Source: Thermoanaerobaculia bacterium
Lineage (GTDB): Bacteria > Acidobacteriota > Thermoanaerobaculia > Multivoradales > Multivoraceae
Assembly: GCA_022823665.1 (NCBI GenBank)
Contig: JAJEHN010000009.1
Coordinates: forward strand, 186,001-250,000
Length of the DNA: 64,000 nt
Reading direction: 5' to 3'
Part shown: positions 16,839 to 25,884 of the stretch, one piece after another
Layout: the number at the start of each line of letters is the position of its first letter
Numbering within the stretch: position 1 is the first letter of the stretch
Notes under the pieces: model-generated
What the model saw: only the letters and a program-made list of their open reading frames with translations
Told to the model about the DNA's origin: nothing
The model's database searches: none
Translations under genes and position numbers: made by a program

Positions 16839-17657
16839 ATGTTGGGACTCAACCTTCCCGTTGTCATCGTCCTGGCCGCGATCGGCGGCGTGCTCGCCTG
16901 GCGCCGGGCCAACACTCTCACCTGGCTCCTCTACACCTGGGTCGCCCTGTGGGCCTTCTTCAAGTACGGCTTCGCCGTGCCGATCCCGCAGTCCGTGGTG
17001 ACGATCTACCTCGGAATCACCGGGCTCGCGCTCGTCTGCTTCGCCTCCTCGAGCCGGGAACGGTTGTCGGAGACGGTCCAGCCGATCGTGCGGCTGATTC
17101 TCGAACCGCGATACCGGCTGGCCCTGGCCGGGCTTCTCGTCGCCCTGCCGGCACTCGCCGCCTACAACGTCTACGCCGATCTGAACGTGCCGCTGGAGGC
17201 GCCCGGCTTCGGCCGGGAGGTCCATCCGCCGCCGCCAACGGAGATGACGGTCCACGACGAGACGGTCGACATGGCGACGGCCGAGAACCCGTACCTGCAC
17301 TACAAGCACGACGATCCGGAGCTCTATGGCGAGCACCTGGAAAACGGGCGGCGGGTCTACTACGAGAACTGCTTCTGGTGCCACGGCGACGGCATGGGTG
17401 GAGACGGCATGTTCGCCCACGGCCTGAACCCGGTGCCCAGCAACTTCAACGACGTCGGCACGTTGCCGATTCTCCAGTCCTCCTTCGTCCACTGGCGGAT
17501 CGCCAAGGGCGCTCCGGGCCTTCCCGGGGCGGGGACCCCCTGGGACAGCATGATGCCGGCCTGGGAGAAGTTCCTGACCACCGAAGAGATGTGGGACGTC
17601 AACCTGTTCATCTACGACTTCAACGGCTACGAGCCGCGCGCCCTGGGGCAGCACTGA
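16839..17657 (+). CDS. Membrane-bound monoheme cytochrome c
   Basis: The 272-residue protein begins 3 bases after the previous stop. Three hydrophobic segments near 5-20, 30-70 and 90-110 form a membrane domain. A periplasmic cytochrome c domain follows with heme motif CFWCH (about 180-184) and a probable axial Met in PWDSMMPAWEKFLT (about 234). The linker contains PPPPTEM. The gene overlaps the next by TGATG. Together with the CX3CH protein and the diheme protein it forms a chain of c-type cytochromes attached to the CydA-like/Act module. Confidence 0.85.
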   Translation: MLGLNLPVVIVLAAIGGVLAWRRANTLTWLLYTWVALWAFFKYGFAVPIPQSVVTIYLGITGLALVCFASSSRERLSETVQPIVRLILEPRYRLALAGLLVALPALAAYNVYADLNVPLEAPGFGREVHPPPPTEMTVHDETVDMATAENPYLHYKHDDPELYGEHLENGRRVYYENCFWCHGDGMGGDGMFAHGLNPVPSNFNDVGTLPILQSSFVHWRIAKGAPGLPGAGTPWDSMMPAWEKFLTTEEMWDVNLFIYDFNGYEPRALGQH

Positions 17658-19435
17658 TGACCGCGCACGCCAGACGCCGCGTCCGGAGAATCGCCACGTT
17701 CGCCGCCGCGATCCTGCTCGTGGCCCTGCCGGTCGGCGCCCAGGTCGACCTCGGCACCGAGGAGCAGCGGGCGGCCGGCAAGGTCGTCTACGACAAGTAC
17801 TGCGGCCAGTGCCACGGCGACACGGGCGACGGCAACGGCTACGCCACGCCGCGGGTCAAGCCGAAGCCGCGCGACTTCACGACCGGCACGTACAAGTTCC
17901 GCACCACGCCGAACGGCATGCTGCCCACCGACGACGACCTGCGCCGGGTGATCGAGATCGGCGCCCCCTACACGTCGATGCCGGGCTGGCCGAACCTGAC
18001 GAGCGCCGAGATCCAGAACGTCATCTACTACATCAAGTCCTTCTCGCCCGACTTCGAGAACCCCGACCGATACGGCGAGCCGATCGAGATTCCCCGGCCG
18101 CTCGAGTCGACCGAGGAGTCGATCGCCCGCGGCCGCGTGGTCTACGAGGAGCAGGGCTGCGCCGCCTGTCACGGCGAGGTCGGGCGAGGCGACGGGCCAT
18201 CCGCGCCGACCCTGGTCAACGACAAGGGCGACCCGATCAAGGTCGCCGACCTCACCCAGCGCTGGACCTACCGCGGCGGTGCAACCAAGGAAGACATCTA
18301 CCGGACCTTCTCCACCGGGCTGAACGGCACGCCGATGCCGTCCTACGCCGACTCGCTCGAGGTCGAGGATCGCCAGCACCTGGTGAACTACGTCTACTCG
18401 CTGGGCGACGGAGACGATCCGAACTACGGCACCCTGATCACGGCGGTCTACTCGGAAGAGCCCATCGACCTGCAGAACGGAGAAACGCTCGACGCGCTGT
18501 TCGAGGCCGCGCCGACGACCCGCTTCCCCCTCGTCGGCCAGATCACCGAACCGGGACGCAACTTCTTCCCCTCCGTCACCTCGATCGAGGCCCAGGCGGT
18601 CTACAACCGCGACGAGATCGCGTTCCGGGTCCGCTGGCACGATCTCCGCGCCGACACCTCGGGCCGCAACAGCCCGAGCCTGGAAGTGCCGATGTGGGAC
18701 GAGGACAACGGCATCGGCGACGACGCGGGCGACGACGGGGGCGACTCCGACGACTTCTTCGGTGACTTCGGCGGCGAGGAAGCGCCCGCGGAAGACGACT
18801 TCTTCGGCGACAGTGGCGACGATTTCTTCGGTGACGGCGGCGACGACTTCTTCGGCGCCGCCGACGCAGGGCCCCCCGGCGCCGAGTTCTCCGACGCCGT
18901 GGCGCTGCAGTTCCCGGCCTCGCTGGCGCCTGAAGAAACTCCAGAACTCAAGCCGTACTTCCTCTACGGCGACTCCCAGAACCCGGTCGACCTCTGGTTC
19001 GTCAACCTGACCTACGGTGTCGCCGACACCTTCCGGGGCCGCGGCAGCGAGTCGATCGAGCCCACCGAGGCGGACATCGTCGAAGCCGTGACTTCCTACG
19101 ACCAGGGCGAATGGACCGTGACCTACAAGCGGCGGCGCTCGTCCCGCGCCGGCGTCAGCTTCGCCGAGCAGCAGTACACGCCGCTCGCCTTCAGCGTCTG
19201 GGACGGCTTCAACCGCGAACGCGGGAACAAGCGGGCGCTGTCCTCCTGGTTCTACGTCTACACCGAGCCGAGCGTGCAGCCGGCGACAGCGTTCCCCATC
19301 GTCCGGGCAGCCATCATCGTGCTCGTGCTCGAGCTGCTGGTCGTTTTCCTGGTTCGCCGACGCGCCCGCCAGAAGGCGGCCGGCGAAGAGGCCGCGAGCA
19401 CGACCCTCGCCGCAACCGAGGCGCCCGCCATCTGA
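17657..19435 (+). CDS. Diheme cytochrome c with ethylbenzene-dehydrogenase-like heme domain
   Basis: The 592-residue protein has a signal peptide (to about GAQ28) and two cytochrome c domains with CGQCH (49-53) and CAACH (about 168-172). A C-terminal domain (about 290-530) resembles the heme-binding gamma subunit of ethylbenzene dehydrogenase: IEAQAVYNRDEIAFRVRW, VALQFPASL and a WFVNLTYG segment. A Gly/Asp-rich insertion at about 354-404 holds four DDFFG units. A transmembrane helix near 545-565 and a basic tail anchor it, so the redox part faces the periplasm. It is the last gene of the respiratory operon and may be its electron outlet or inlet. Confidence 0.85.
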   Translation: MTAHARRRVRRIATFAAAILLVALPVGAQVDLGTEEQRAAGKVVYDKYCGQCHGDTGDGNGYATPRVKPKPRDFTTGTYKFRTTPNGMLPTDDDLRRVIEIGAPYTSMPGWPNLTSAEIQNVIYYIKSFSPDFENPDRYGEPIEIPRPLESTEESIARGRVVYEEQGCAACHGEVGRGDGPSAPTLVNDKGDPIKVADLTQRWTYRGGATKEDIYRTFSTGLNGTPMPSYADSLEVEDRQHLVNYVYSLGDGDDPNYGTLITAVYSEEPIDLQNGETLDALFEAAPTTRFPLVGQITEPGRNFFPSVTSIEAQAVYNRDEIAFRVRWHDLRADTSGRNSPSLEVPMWDEDNGIGDDAGDDGGDSDDFFGDFGGEEAPAEDDFFGDSGDDFFGDGGDDFFGAADAGPPGAEFSDAVALQFPASLAPEETPELKPYFLYGDSQNPVDLWFVNLTYGVADTFRGRGSESIEPTEADIVEAVTSYDQGEWTVTYKRRRSSRAGVSFAEQQYTPLAFSVWDGFNRERGNKRALSSWFYVYTEPSVQPATAFPIVRAAIIVLVLELLVVFLVRRRARQKAAGEEAASTTLAATEAPAI

Positions 19436-19501
19436 GCCGAAGCCTTCCGACACACCCGAATCTCTCTGACCCGACACTCCGTCAACACAAGAGACACCAC
19501 C

Positions 19502-21661
19502 ATGTACAAGACGATCTACGTCCCCGTCGACAACTCGGACTACTCGAACCAGGCGATCGCCTCGGCGGTCGAGCTGGGCCGCAAGTTCGACTCCACGATG
19601 GTCGGCTGCCACGTCTACGCGGCCAGCATGCACGACTACCGGTTCAAGCAGATGGAGTACACGCTGCCTGACGAGTACCTGGAGGAGACGGAGCTCGACC
19701 GCCAGCGGAAGATCCACGATTCGCTGATCACGATGGGTCTGGAGCTCATCTCGGAGAGCTACCTCGAGCCGATGAAGGCGGTCTGCGACGACGCCGGCCT
19801 CGAGTTCGAGCCGAAGATGATGGACGGCAAGCACCACGTCGAGATCGTCCGCGACATCCGCGAGTCGGGCTACGACCTGACGGTGCTCGGCGTGATGGGT
19901 ATCGGCCGCGTCCGCGACACCCAGATCGGCTCCGTCTGCGAGCGGGTCGCCCGCACCGCCGACAGGGACGTTCTGGTCATCAAGAGCCTGCCGGCGAAGG
20001 CCGGGGCCACGAACGGCAACGGCAACGGTCACCACGCCGAGTCCGACAGCCGCGACACGATCCTGGTCGGCGTCGACGGTTCGCCCCAGTCCTTCGGCGC
20101 GCTGATGACGGCAATCGACCTGGCGAAGACGTTCGGCAAGAAGGTCGAGGCGATCTCGGTCTACGACCCCTACCTCCACTACTCCGTGTTCAAGGGCGTG
20201 GTCAACGTGCTGACCGAACGCGCCGCCAAGATCTTCCGCTTCGAAGAGCAGAACCAGCTCCACGAGGAGATCATCGACACCGGTCTGGCGCAGATCTACC
20301 AGTCGCATCTCGACGTCGCCGAGACGATGGCGACCGAGGTCGGCGTCGAGCTGACGAAGACCCTGCTCGACGGCAAGGCGTTCCAGAAGGTCCTCGATCA
20401 CGCCCGGAAGATCGACCCGTGGATGCTGGTCATCGGCCGGGTCGGCGTCCACAGCGACGAGAGCGAGACCGGTCTCGGCAGCAACGCGGAGAACCTGCTT
20501 CGCTCCTGCCCCTGCGACCTTCTGCTCACCACCCGCCTGGAGTACCCGGAACTCGACGTCAAGGCCGAGGAGAGCATCCGCTGGACGCCCGAGGCCGAGG
20601 AGCGTTTCGAGCGGGTGCCCGAGCAGGTCCGCGGCATCGCCCGCACCGCGCTCTACCGGCTGGCGGTGGAGCAGGGCCACAGCGTCATCTCGAGCGATGT
20701 GCTCGACGAGGCGATGGACCGCTACATGCCGAAGTACACGGCACGCGAGACGGAGGCGCTGGCCGAGCAGGTCGCCCTGCAGCTCGCGCGCAGCCGGCCC
20801 ACCTTCATCTGCCGCAAGTGCGGCGTCACCTCGGCGGAACCGGATCCCGTCCGCTGCGGCGTCTGCGGCAGCGAGTCCTTCGAACAGATCACCGAGGAGA
20901 TGCTCGACCGGATCGCCGAGATGGAGGGCGGCCTCGAGGTCGAGACCACCTACGACGGCCGCAAGCTGAAGTGGACCGCGGACGCCCGCCTGGCGCTCAA
21001 GACGATCGAGGACGCCTACCGCCGCCGCCGCGCCAAGGCCCGGATCGAGAAGAAGGCGCGGATGAGCAAGCTGCCGACCGTCACCTTCGAGTTCGCCCGG
21101 GTGATGATCGAGGAGGAGACCGGCGAGCCGGTGACGATCGAGGCCCGCGAGCAGGCCGCCGAGGCGAACGGCAACGGGTCCGCCGAGTCGCCCGCGGACG
21201 AGCGCAAGCTGATCGCCCGTGACGACGACCGCGTGCCGCTGCTCTCGAACCACGAGTGGACCGCCGAAGCGATCGAGCGCATTCTCCGGGTTCCCGCGGG
21301 CTTCATGCGGGACCGCACCCAGGAGCGCGTCGATCTCGTGGCCCGCGAGAAGCACGTTGCCCGGATCGGCATCAAGACGGTCGAGGAAGGCATCGCGCTC
21401 GGCCGCGAGTTGATGGAGCAGATGATCGCGGCCTACGAGATCGGCAAGGGCGAAGGGACCCAGGCAAGCGAGGTGGCCGAGGCGGAAGCCAAGGCCGCGA
21501 CCTCGGCAGGCAGGTGCCCCTTCTCCGCTCTCGCCGAAGCCGGCGCCAGCGAAGCCCAGGTCGAGGCGGCCAGGGACGCGAAGGCCGGCGCCTACCTCAA
21601 CGAGGTCGGCCTGATGTCGGCCCTGGACGAGAAGCGCAAGGGCGGCGAACCGGAAGCCTGA
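19502..21661 (+). CDS. Double universal-stress-protein fused to PCP_red-like domains and a zinc ribbon
   Basis: The 719-residue cytosolic protein has two USP domains (about 1-165 and 186-345; the first opens with IYVPVDNSDYSNQA). A PCP_red-like domain follows at 361-410 (WTPEAEERFERVP), then a four-Cys ribbon (437-440 and 452-455, CRKC and CGVC) and two more divergent PCP_red-like segments (about 490-540 and 585-645, each beginning WTA-x-A). A CPF motif sits at 672-674. PCP_red is known as the C-terminal domain of the BchB subunit of dark protochlorophyllide reductase. The fusion is unusual. The same domain occurs in two proteins downstream, so I infer a joint role. The start is 67 bases after the respiratory operon. 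Confidence 0.8.
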   Translation: MYKTIYVPVDNSDYSNQAIASAVELGRKFDSTMVGCHVYAASMHDYRFKQMEYTLPDEYLEETELDRQRKIHDSLITMGLELISESYLEPMKAVCDDAGLEFEPKMMDGKHHVEIVRDIRESGYDLTVLGVMGIGRVRDTQIGSVCERVARTADRDVLVIKSLPAKAGATNGNGNGHHAESDSRDTILVGVDGSPQSFGALMTAIDLAKTFGKKVEAISVYDPYLHYSVFKGVVNVLTERAAKIFRFEEQNQLHEEIIDTGLAQIYQSHLDVAETMATEVGVELTKTLLDGKAFQKVLDHARKIDPWMLVIGRVGVHSDESETGLGSNAENLLRSCPCDLLLTTRLEYPELDVKAEESIRWTPEAEERFERVPEQVRGIARTALYRLAVEQGHSVISSDVLDEAMDRYMPKYTARETEALAEQVALQLARSRPTFICRKCGVTSAEPDPVRCGVCGSESFEQITEEMLDRIAEMEGGLEVETTYDGRKLKWTADARLALKTIEDAYRRRRAKARIEKKARMSKLPTVTFEFARVMIEEETGEPVTIEAREQAAEANGNGSAESPADERKLIARDDDRVPLLSNHEWTAEAIERILRVPAGFMRDRTQERVDLVAREKHVARIGIKTVEEGIALGRELMEQMIAAYEIGKGEGTQASEVAEAEAKAATSAGRCPFSALAEAGASEAQVEAARDAKAGAYLNEVGLMSALDEKRKGGEPEA

Positions 21662-21725
21662 GTTCACGGCCGGCGCCTCCTTCCGGCCGGCCCCGGCCTC
21701 CAGCCCGGAAGGAGACATCGTTGCC

Positions 21726-22622
21726 ATGACAAGACCCAGGGACATCGGCGTCGTCGACCTCTTCCTCGACATTCCGGCCGGCGGCGCCGGCATGGGCATG
21801 GAGGCCGTGCGCCGGCTCAGCCGGGACCGCGGGACGGAGGACTTCTCCCACCATCCGGCCCAGTACCTGTTCAAGGACGCCGGGCAGCGGATGGACAGGG
21901 CCTGGACGACGGCCGACGTCGTCGCGATGATGGACGCGTTCGGCGTCCGGATCGCCCAGATCGGCGTCAGCGCCCAGAACCCGGAGCCAGCGCTCAAGGT
22001 GTTCGAGGAGTTCCCCGGACGCTTCTTCGGCGCCGTCGGCGTCGATCCGAACGCCGGCATGGACGGCGTCCGGGCGCTCGAAGCGACCGTCGGGCTTCAC
22101 CCCGCCATCCGCGCCGCTTCCGCCGCGCCCTGCCTGGCCTACCCCCAGGTGCCGATCGACGACAAGCGCTTCTACCCGATCTACGCCAAGTGCATCGAAC
22201 TCGACATCCCGATCAACATGCTGGTCGGCGTGCCGGGGCCGCGGGTCCCCTACAAGTGCCAGCATCCCGGTCTGCTCGACGAAGTCGCCTGGTTCTTCCC
22301 CGAACTCCGGGTCGTCATGCGGCACGGCGGCGACCCATGGACCGACCTCTGCGTCAAGCTGATGCTCAAGTGGCCCAACCTCTACTACTCGCCGTCGGCC
22401 TGGGCGCCGAAGCACTACCCGCGCAACGTGATCGAGTTCGCGAACAAGCGGGGACCGAACAAGTTCATGTACGCGGGCTACTTCCCCGGCCTCTCCTACG
22501 AGCGGATCTTCACGGAGATGGATGACCTGCCGCTCCGCGACCACGTCTGGCCGAAGTTCCTGCGCGAGAACGCGGCCGAGGTCTTCAAGCTGGACGACCT
22601 GCTGAGGCAGACCGCCAGCTAG
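21726..22622 (+). CDS. Amidohydrolase-2 family protein lacking the HxH motif
   Basis: The 298-residue protein matches the TIM-barrel amidohydrolase-2 (ACMSD-like) family: GAVGVDPNAGMDGVRALE, a PINMLVGVPGP strand and VVMRHGGDPW with a probable metal-binding His. The family's N-terminal metal motif (D-x-H-x-H) is replaced by VVDLFLDIPAGG, so a normal binuclear or mononuclear metal site is doubtful. An AAGGAG sits about 15 bases before the ATG. It follows the USP/PCP_red gene on the same strand. It may be a catalytically altered decarboxylase or hydrolase; I cannot name a substrate. Confidence 0.8.
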   Translation: MTRPRDIGVVDLFLDIPAGGAGMGMEAVRRLSRDRGTEDFSHHPAQYLFKDAGQRMDRAWTTADVVAMMDAFGVRIAQIGVSAQNPEPALKVFEEFPGRFFGAVGVDPNAGMDGVRALEATVGLHPAIRAASAAPCLAYPQVPIDDKRFYPIYAKCIELDIPINMLVGVPGPRVPYKCQHPGLLDEVAWFFPELRVVMRHGGDPWTDLCVKLMLKWPNLYYSPSAWAPKHYPRNVIEFANKRGPNKFMYAGYFPGLSYERIFTEMDDLPLRDHVWPKFLRENAAEVFKLDDLLRQTAS

Positions 22623-22664
22623 TCGAACCTCAGGCGCTCGCCGCTTTGCGCCGAGCGTCCGGAT

Positions 22665-22684
22665 CGCGGGCCAGAAGGCCCGCG
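22665..22684. repeat. Dispersed palindrome (AGAA-loop form)
   Basis: Perfect hairpin with arms CGCGGGCC and GGCCCGCG around AGAA, just upstream of the MFS gene. It is the reverse-complement form of the TTCT-loop palindromes near 4.2 kb, with changed but matching arms. Confidence 0.6.
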
Positions 22685-22695
22685 CTACGACCATC

Positions 22696-24066
22696 ATGCG
22701 GACGCCTCCCGCCAACGCTCCCTTCCACGGCTGGAAGATCATCTTCGTCTCCTTCCTGGCGCTCTTCGTCTCCGTCGGCTTCGGCTTCTACTCCTTCAGC
22801 GCCTTCTTCGTCGCCCTGACCTCCGAGTTCGGCGGCGGCCGAACCGGCGTCGGCGTCGGCGTGGCCATCTTCGGCATGACGAACGGCCTGGTGGCGCCGT
22901 TCCTGGGCCACGCCCTGGACCAGGGCCACGCAAAGAGGATCATGACCGTGGGCACCTGGCTGCTGGCTCTGGGCCTGCTGTTGACCGCCACGGTCCAGAA
23001 TCTGATCCAGTTCTACCTCGTCCTCGGCACCTTCCTGGCCCTGGGAGCCGCACTGATCGGGGGCGTGACCGCGTCCACCCTGGTCGCCAACTGGTACGTC
23101 CGCCGGCGCGCCATGGCTCTCGGCATCGCCACGATGGGCATCTCCCTCTCGGGCGTCGTGATGGCGCCCGTGGCGACACGGCTGATCGACCTGATCGGCT
23201 GGCGCGGCACGTTCGTTCTCTACGGCGCGCTGACCCTTCTCTTCGTCCTGCCGGCCGTCCGGCGGTGGGTCATCGACCGCCCGGAGGACATAGGCATCCA
23301 CCCCGACGGGGCAGCAACTTCGCTGGCCGGCGAGTGGACGGCGGCGCCGGCGGCCGGGGAAGGTCCGGCGGGTGTCGAACCAGTGACACCCCTGCCGACG
23401 GCCGGCGGCGCGCCGCCCAGACGCCCGCGCATGGAGTGGATGCAGCCGCTGGCGAACCGCAACTTCTGGGTCATCGTCGCCGTCGTGTCGATGTGCTTCT
23501 GCGCCAACTCCGCCATCCTCACCCACATCATCGCGCACGCGACGGACCTGGGCTTCCCGCCCGTCGAGGCGGCCTTCTGCCTGTCCACGATCGCGGCCAT
23601 GGGAGTGCTGGGCAAGATCGTGTTCGGCTGGATCAGCGACCGGCTCAGCAGCCGCGGCGCCATGTGGCTGGCGGTCGGCCTGATGGGCTCCGGCGCCGCC
23701 GGCCTGCTGCGGGCCGAGAGCTATACGGCGGTCCTCGGAGCCGTCGCCGTCTTCGGCCTGGGCATGGGCGGCATCATGCCGTTGTGGGGAACATTGATCG
23801 GGGCCTGCTTCGGCCGCCGCTCCTTCGGCCGCGTGATGGGCCTGATGAGTCCCATGCTGCTGCCGATCCAGGTACTCGGCGTCCCGTTCGCGGGCTACGT
23901 CTACGATCGTTTCCACAGCTACGACCCGGCCTTCACCACCTTCGTCGGCCTGTACGCCTTCTCCATGATGGCCCTCCTGATCCTGCGCGTACCCGAACGG
24001 GAGCCGAGCGATTCCACGCTCTCCCCTGCGAGGCTCGCGACCGCGGCCGCGCCGCGGACGGAGTAA
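22696..24066 (+). CDS. MFS transporter (OFA / monocarboxylate-like)
   Basis: The 456-residue protein has about 12 transmembrane helices split by a cytoplasmic loop (about 200-245). The N half has FGMTNGLVAPFLGHALDQG, an MFS loop 2-3 motif, and the C half KIVFGWISDRLSSRGAMW, the matching motif between helices 8 and 9. The pattern is that of oxalate/formate or monocarboxylate carriers in the inner membrane. The ATG at 22696 gives a normal cytoplasmic tail. It is followed after 3 bases by the acetyltransferase gene. The substrate is not evident. Confidence 0.87.
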   Translation: MRTPPANAPFHGWKIIFVSFLALFVSVGFGFYSFSAFFVALTSEFGGGRTGVGVGVAIFGMTNGLVAPFLGHALDQGHAKRIMTVGTWLLALGLLLTATVQNLIQFYLVLGTFLALGAALIGGVTASTLVANWYVRRRAMALGIATMGISLSGVVMAPVATRLIDLIGWRGTFVLYGALTLLFVLPAVRRWVIDRPEDIGIHPDGAATSLAGEWTAAPAAGEGPAGVEPVTPLPTAGGAPPRRPRMEWMQPLANRNFWVIVAVVSMCFCANSAILTHIIAHATDLGFPPVEAAFCLSTIAAMGVLGKIVFGWISDRLSSRGAMWLAVGLMGSGAAGLLRAESYTAVLGAVAVFGLGMGGIMPLWGTLIGACFGRRSFGRVMGLMSPMLLPIQVLGVPFAGYVYDRFHSYDPAFTTFVGLYAFSMMALLILRVPEREPSDSTLSPARLATAAAPRTE

Positions 24067-24069
24067 CCG

Positions 24070-24966
24070 GTGACCGCCTACCGCTTCTGCCGTTCGGACG
24101 ACGTGCCCCTCATCGTCGACGCTTACGCGCGCTGCAACGTGGGCTCCGGCGCCCGGCCCTGGAGCCTGACGGTGGACCACATGAAGCGGCTGGGCAGGGA
24201 GATGAACCTCTGGACCAGCAGTTGCATGGTCGCCCTCGAGGGTTCCGATCCGATCGGCGTGCTCATCGCCGCCAAGCGGGAGCCGACCGCCAGCCTGGTG
24301 CTCCACGTCGCCGTCCATCCGGACCACCGCCGCAGGGGTCACGGCCGCCACATGATGACCTCGCTGAGCCAGAAGATGGCGATCCTCGAACCGACCCTGA
24401 TGCTTGCCGAACTACCGGAGGACGATGCCCTCGGACGCCGCTTCTTCGAGGCCTGCGGATTCACCGAGCGAGACGTGCTGACCGACTACTCCCGCGCGGG
24501 CGAGGCGCCGGCCGGCGTCCCCGGCGTCGACCTCGTCGCCGGCGTTTCCGCCTCCGAGCTCGTTTCGCAAGAGGATTTCCAGGCCGTCCCGGAGCTCGAC
24601 CGCTGCTGGCAGCGCTCTCCCCGGAGCGTCCGGAACCTTCGTGACCGGCCGCGGGGCCTGGCGATCGCCACCGACAGGGGCCTCGAGGCGTGTGTGCTCC
24701 ACCGCAGCCTCGACGATACGGACCAGCCCCTGCCCTTTCTCTCGACTCCGTCCACTGCTCCGCTCGAGATCCTCGCCCTCGGCGGCAAGACGCCTGTGCC
24801 GGCGCTGATGCGCCCCCTGCTCGCCGTGGCCGCCGACGGCGCCGGCCGGCCCCTCCACCTGCCGCGGGTCCATCCGTCGGAGGCGCCCCCCGGCCGCCTC
24901 GAGGAGTACGGCTTCGTTCCGGGCGCCCGGACGATTCGCTATGAGACCGACGCCGCTCCCGCCTGA
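24070..24966 (+). CDS. GNAT family N-acetyltransferase
   Basis: The 298-residue protein has a GNAT domain in its N-terminal half. The acetyl-CoA loop is clear: LHVAVHPDHRRRGHGRHMM (about 78-96), with a following helix and FFEACGFTERDVLTDY typical of the last strand. The second half (about 160-298) looks like a degenerate second GNAT unit, ending LEEYGFVPGARTIRYE. It starts with GTG 3 bases after the MFS stop, so the two are probably cotranslated. The acceptor substrate is unknown. Its place between the transporter and the Mrp-like ATPase does not show its role. Confidence 0.82.
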   Translation: MTAYRFCRSDDVPLIVDAYARCNVGSGARPWSLTVDHMKRLGREMNLWTSSCMVALEGSDPIGVLIAAKREPTASLVLHVAVHPDHRRRGHGRHMMTSLSQKMAILEPTLMLAELPEDDALGRRFFEACGFTERDVLTDYSRAGEAPAGVPGVDLVAGVSASELVSQEDFQAVPELDRCWQRSPRSVRNLRDRPRGLAIATDRGLEACVLHRSLDDTDQPLPFLSTPSTAPLEILALGGKTPVPALMRPLLAVAADGAGRPLHLPRVHPSEAPPGRLEEYGFVPGARTIRYETDAAPA

Positions 24967-24990
24967 GGACTTGCTACTCTCCCACCCGCG

Positions 24991-25872
24991 ATGAAGAGCT
25001 ACTTCGACCTGATCGATGACGGCGGCTCCGACATCGCGGGGCAGGTCGGCCGGCAGCGGGAACGTATCGCCGAGGCCCTGGCCGGCGTACAACACATCGT
25101 CGCCATCGGCTCCGGCAAAGGGGGTGTCGGCAAGAGCACCCTGACCATGCAACTGGCCCTGGCGATGCAGCGCCGCGGCCGCCGCTGCGCCATCCTCGAC
25201 GCCGACCTGAACGGACCCTGCCAGGCGCGTCTGGCTGGGCTCGAGAACGCCGCGCTGATTCCCGGCGGGCGCGGCATGACCCTGCCTCGCACCGCCAACG
25301 GACTCGGCGTCGTGTCCGTTGGTTCCGCGGTGCCGGAATCGCAGGACCTCGACTTCGCGAGCGTCGCCCGTGGCGACTCCCATGTCTGGCGCGCCACCCG
25401 CGAGTTCAACCTCTTCCAGCAGTTGCTGGGACTGGTCGAGTGGGGTCGTCTCGACGTACTCCTGGTAGACCTCCCGCCGGGCGCCGAGCGGACGCTCCAG
25501 TACGCCGAAGTCCTCGGGGCCAGCGCCCGTTTCGTCCTCGTCTCCATCCCGACCGCCCTGGCCCGGGGAGTCGTGGCGCGATCAACCGCCGCGCTGCGGC
25601 GAACGCCGAACGCGACACTCGGTCTGATCGAGAACATGAGCGGCTACTACTGCGAAGACTGCGACGAGGTCCGGCCCCTGTTCGACCACGGCCGGGTCGA
25701 CACGGCGCCCGAGCTTGGACTCCCCGTCCTCGCTTCGATACCGTTCGACGCGCGACTGGCGGCGGCCTCCGACGCCGGAGACCTCGAATCGCCGCGGGGA
25801 CCAGCGGTCCGCGCGATCGAGGCTGCCGCCGACTCCATCCTGAACGGCCTCGCCGAGCGGCGGGCCGGCTGA
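24991..25872 (+). CDS. Mrp/NBP35-like P-loop ATPase
   Basis: The 293-residue protein has a deviant Walker A (GSGKGGVGKST, about 40-50), a DADLNGP segment and VLLVDLPPGAE, followed by GLIENMSGYYCEDCDE. The CxxC at the end of that motif is the Fe-S cluster-bridging site of Mrp/ApbC carriers. Compared with housekeeping Mrp it lacks the N-terminal MIP18-like domain. It is placed directly before the two PCP_red proteins and is a good candidate for delivering Fe-S clusters to the radical SAM enzyme (inference). There is no clear ribosome site; a TACTCT hexamer lies 10 bases before the ATG, so the message may be nearly leaderless. Confidence 0.88.
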   Translation: MKSYFDLIDDGGSDIAGQVGRQRERIAEALAGVQHIVAIGSGKGGVGKSTLTMQLALAMQRRGRRCAILDADLNGPCQARLAGLENAALIPGGRGMTLPRTANGLGVVSVGSAVPESQDLDFASVARGDSHVWRATREFNLFQQLLGLVEWGRLDVLLVDLPPGAERTLQYAEVLGASARFVLVSIPTALARGVVARSTAALRRTPNATLGLIENMSGYYCEDCDEVRPLFDHGRVDTAPELGLPVLASIPFDARLAAASDAGDLESPRGPAVRAIEAAADSILNGLAERRAG

Positions 25873-25884
25873 TCCGGAGACCTG

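Noticed and set aside
17627-22060. 1477-residue open frame on the minus strand
   Set aside because: It is antisense to the diheme cytochrome and USP fusion genes and shows Val/Asp/Leu/Gly bias without any recognisable domain.
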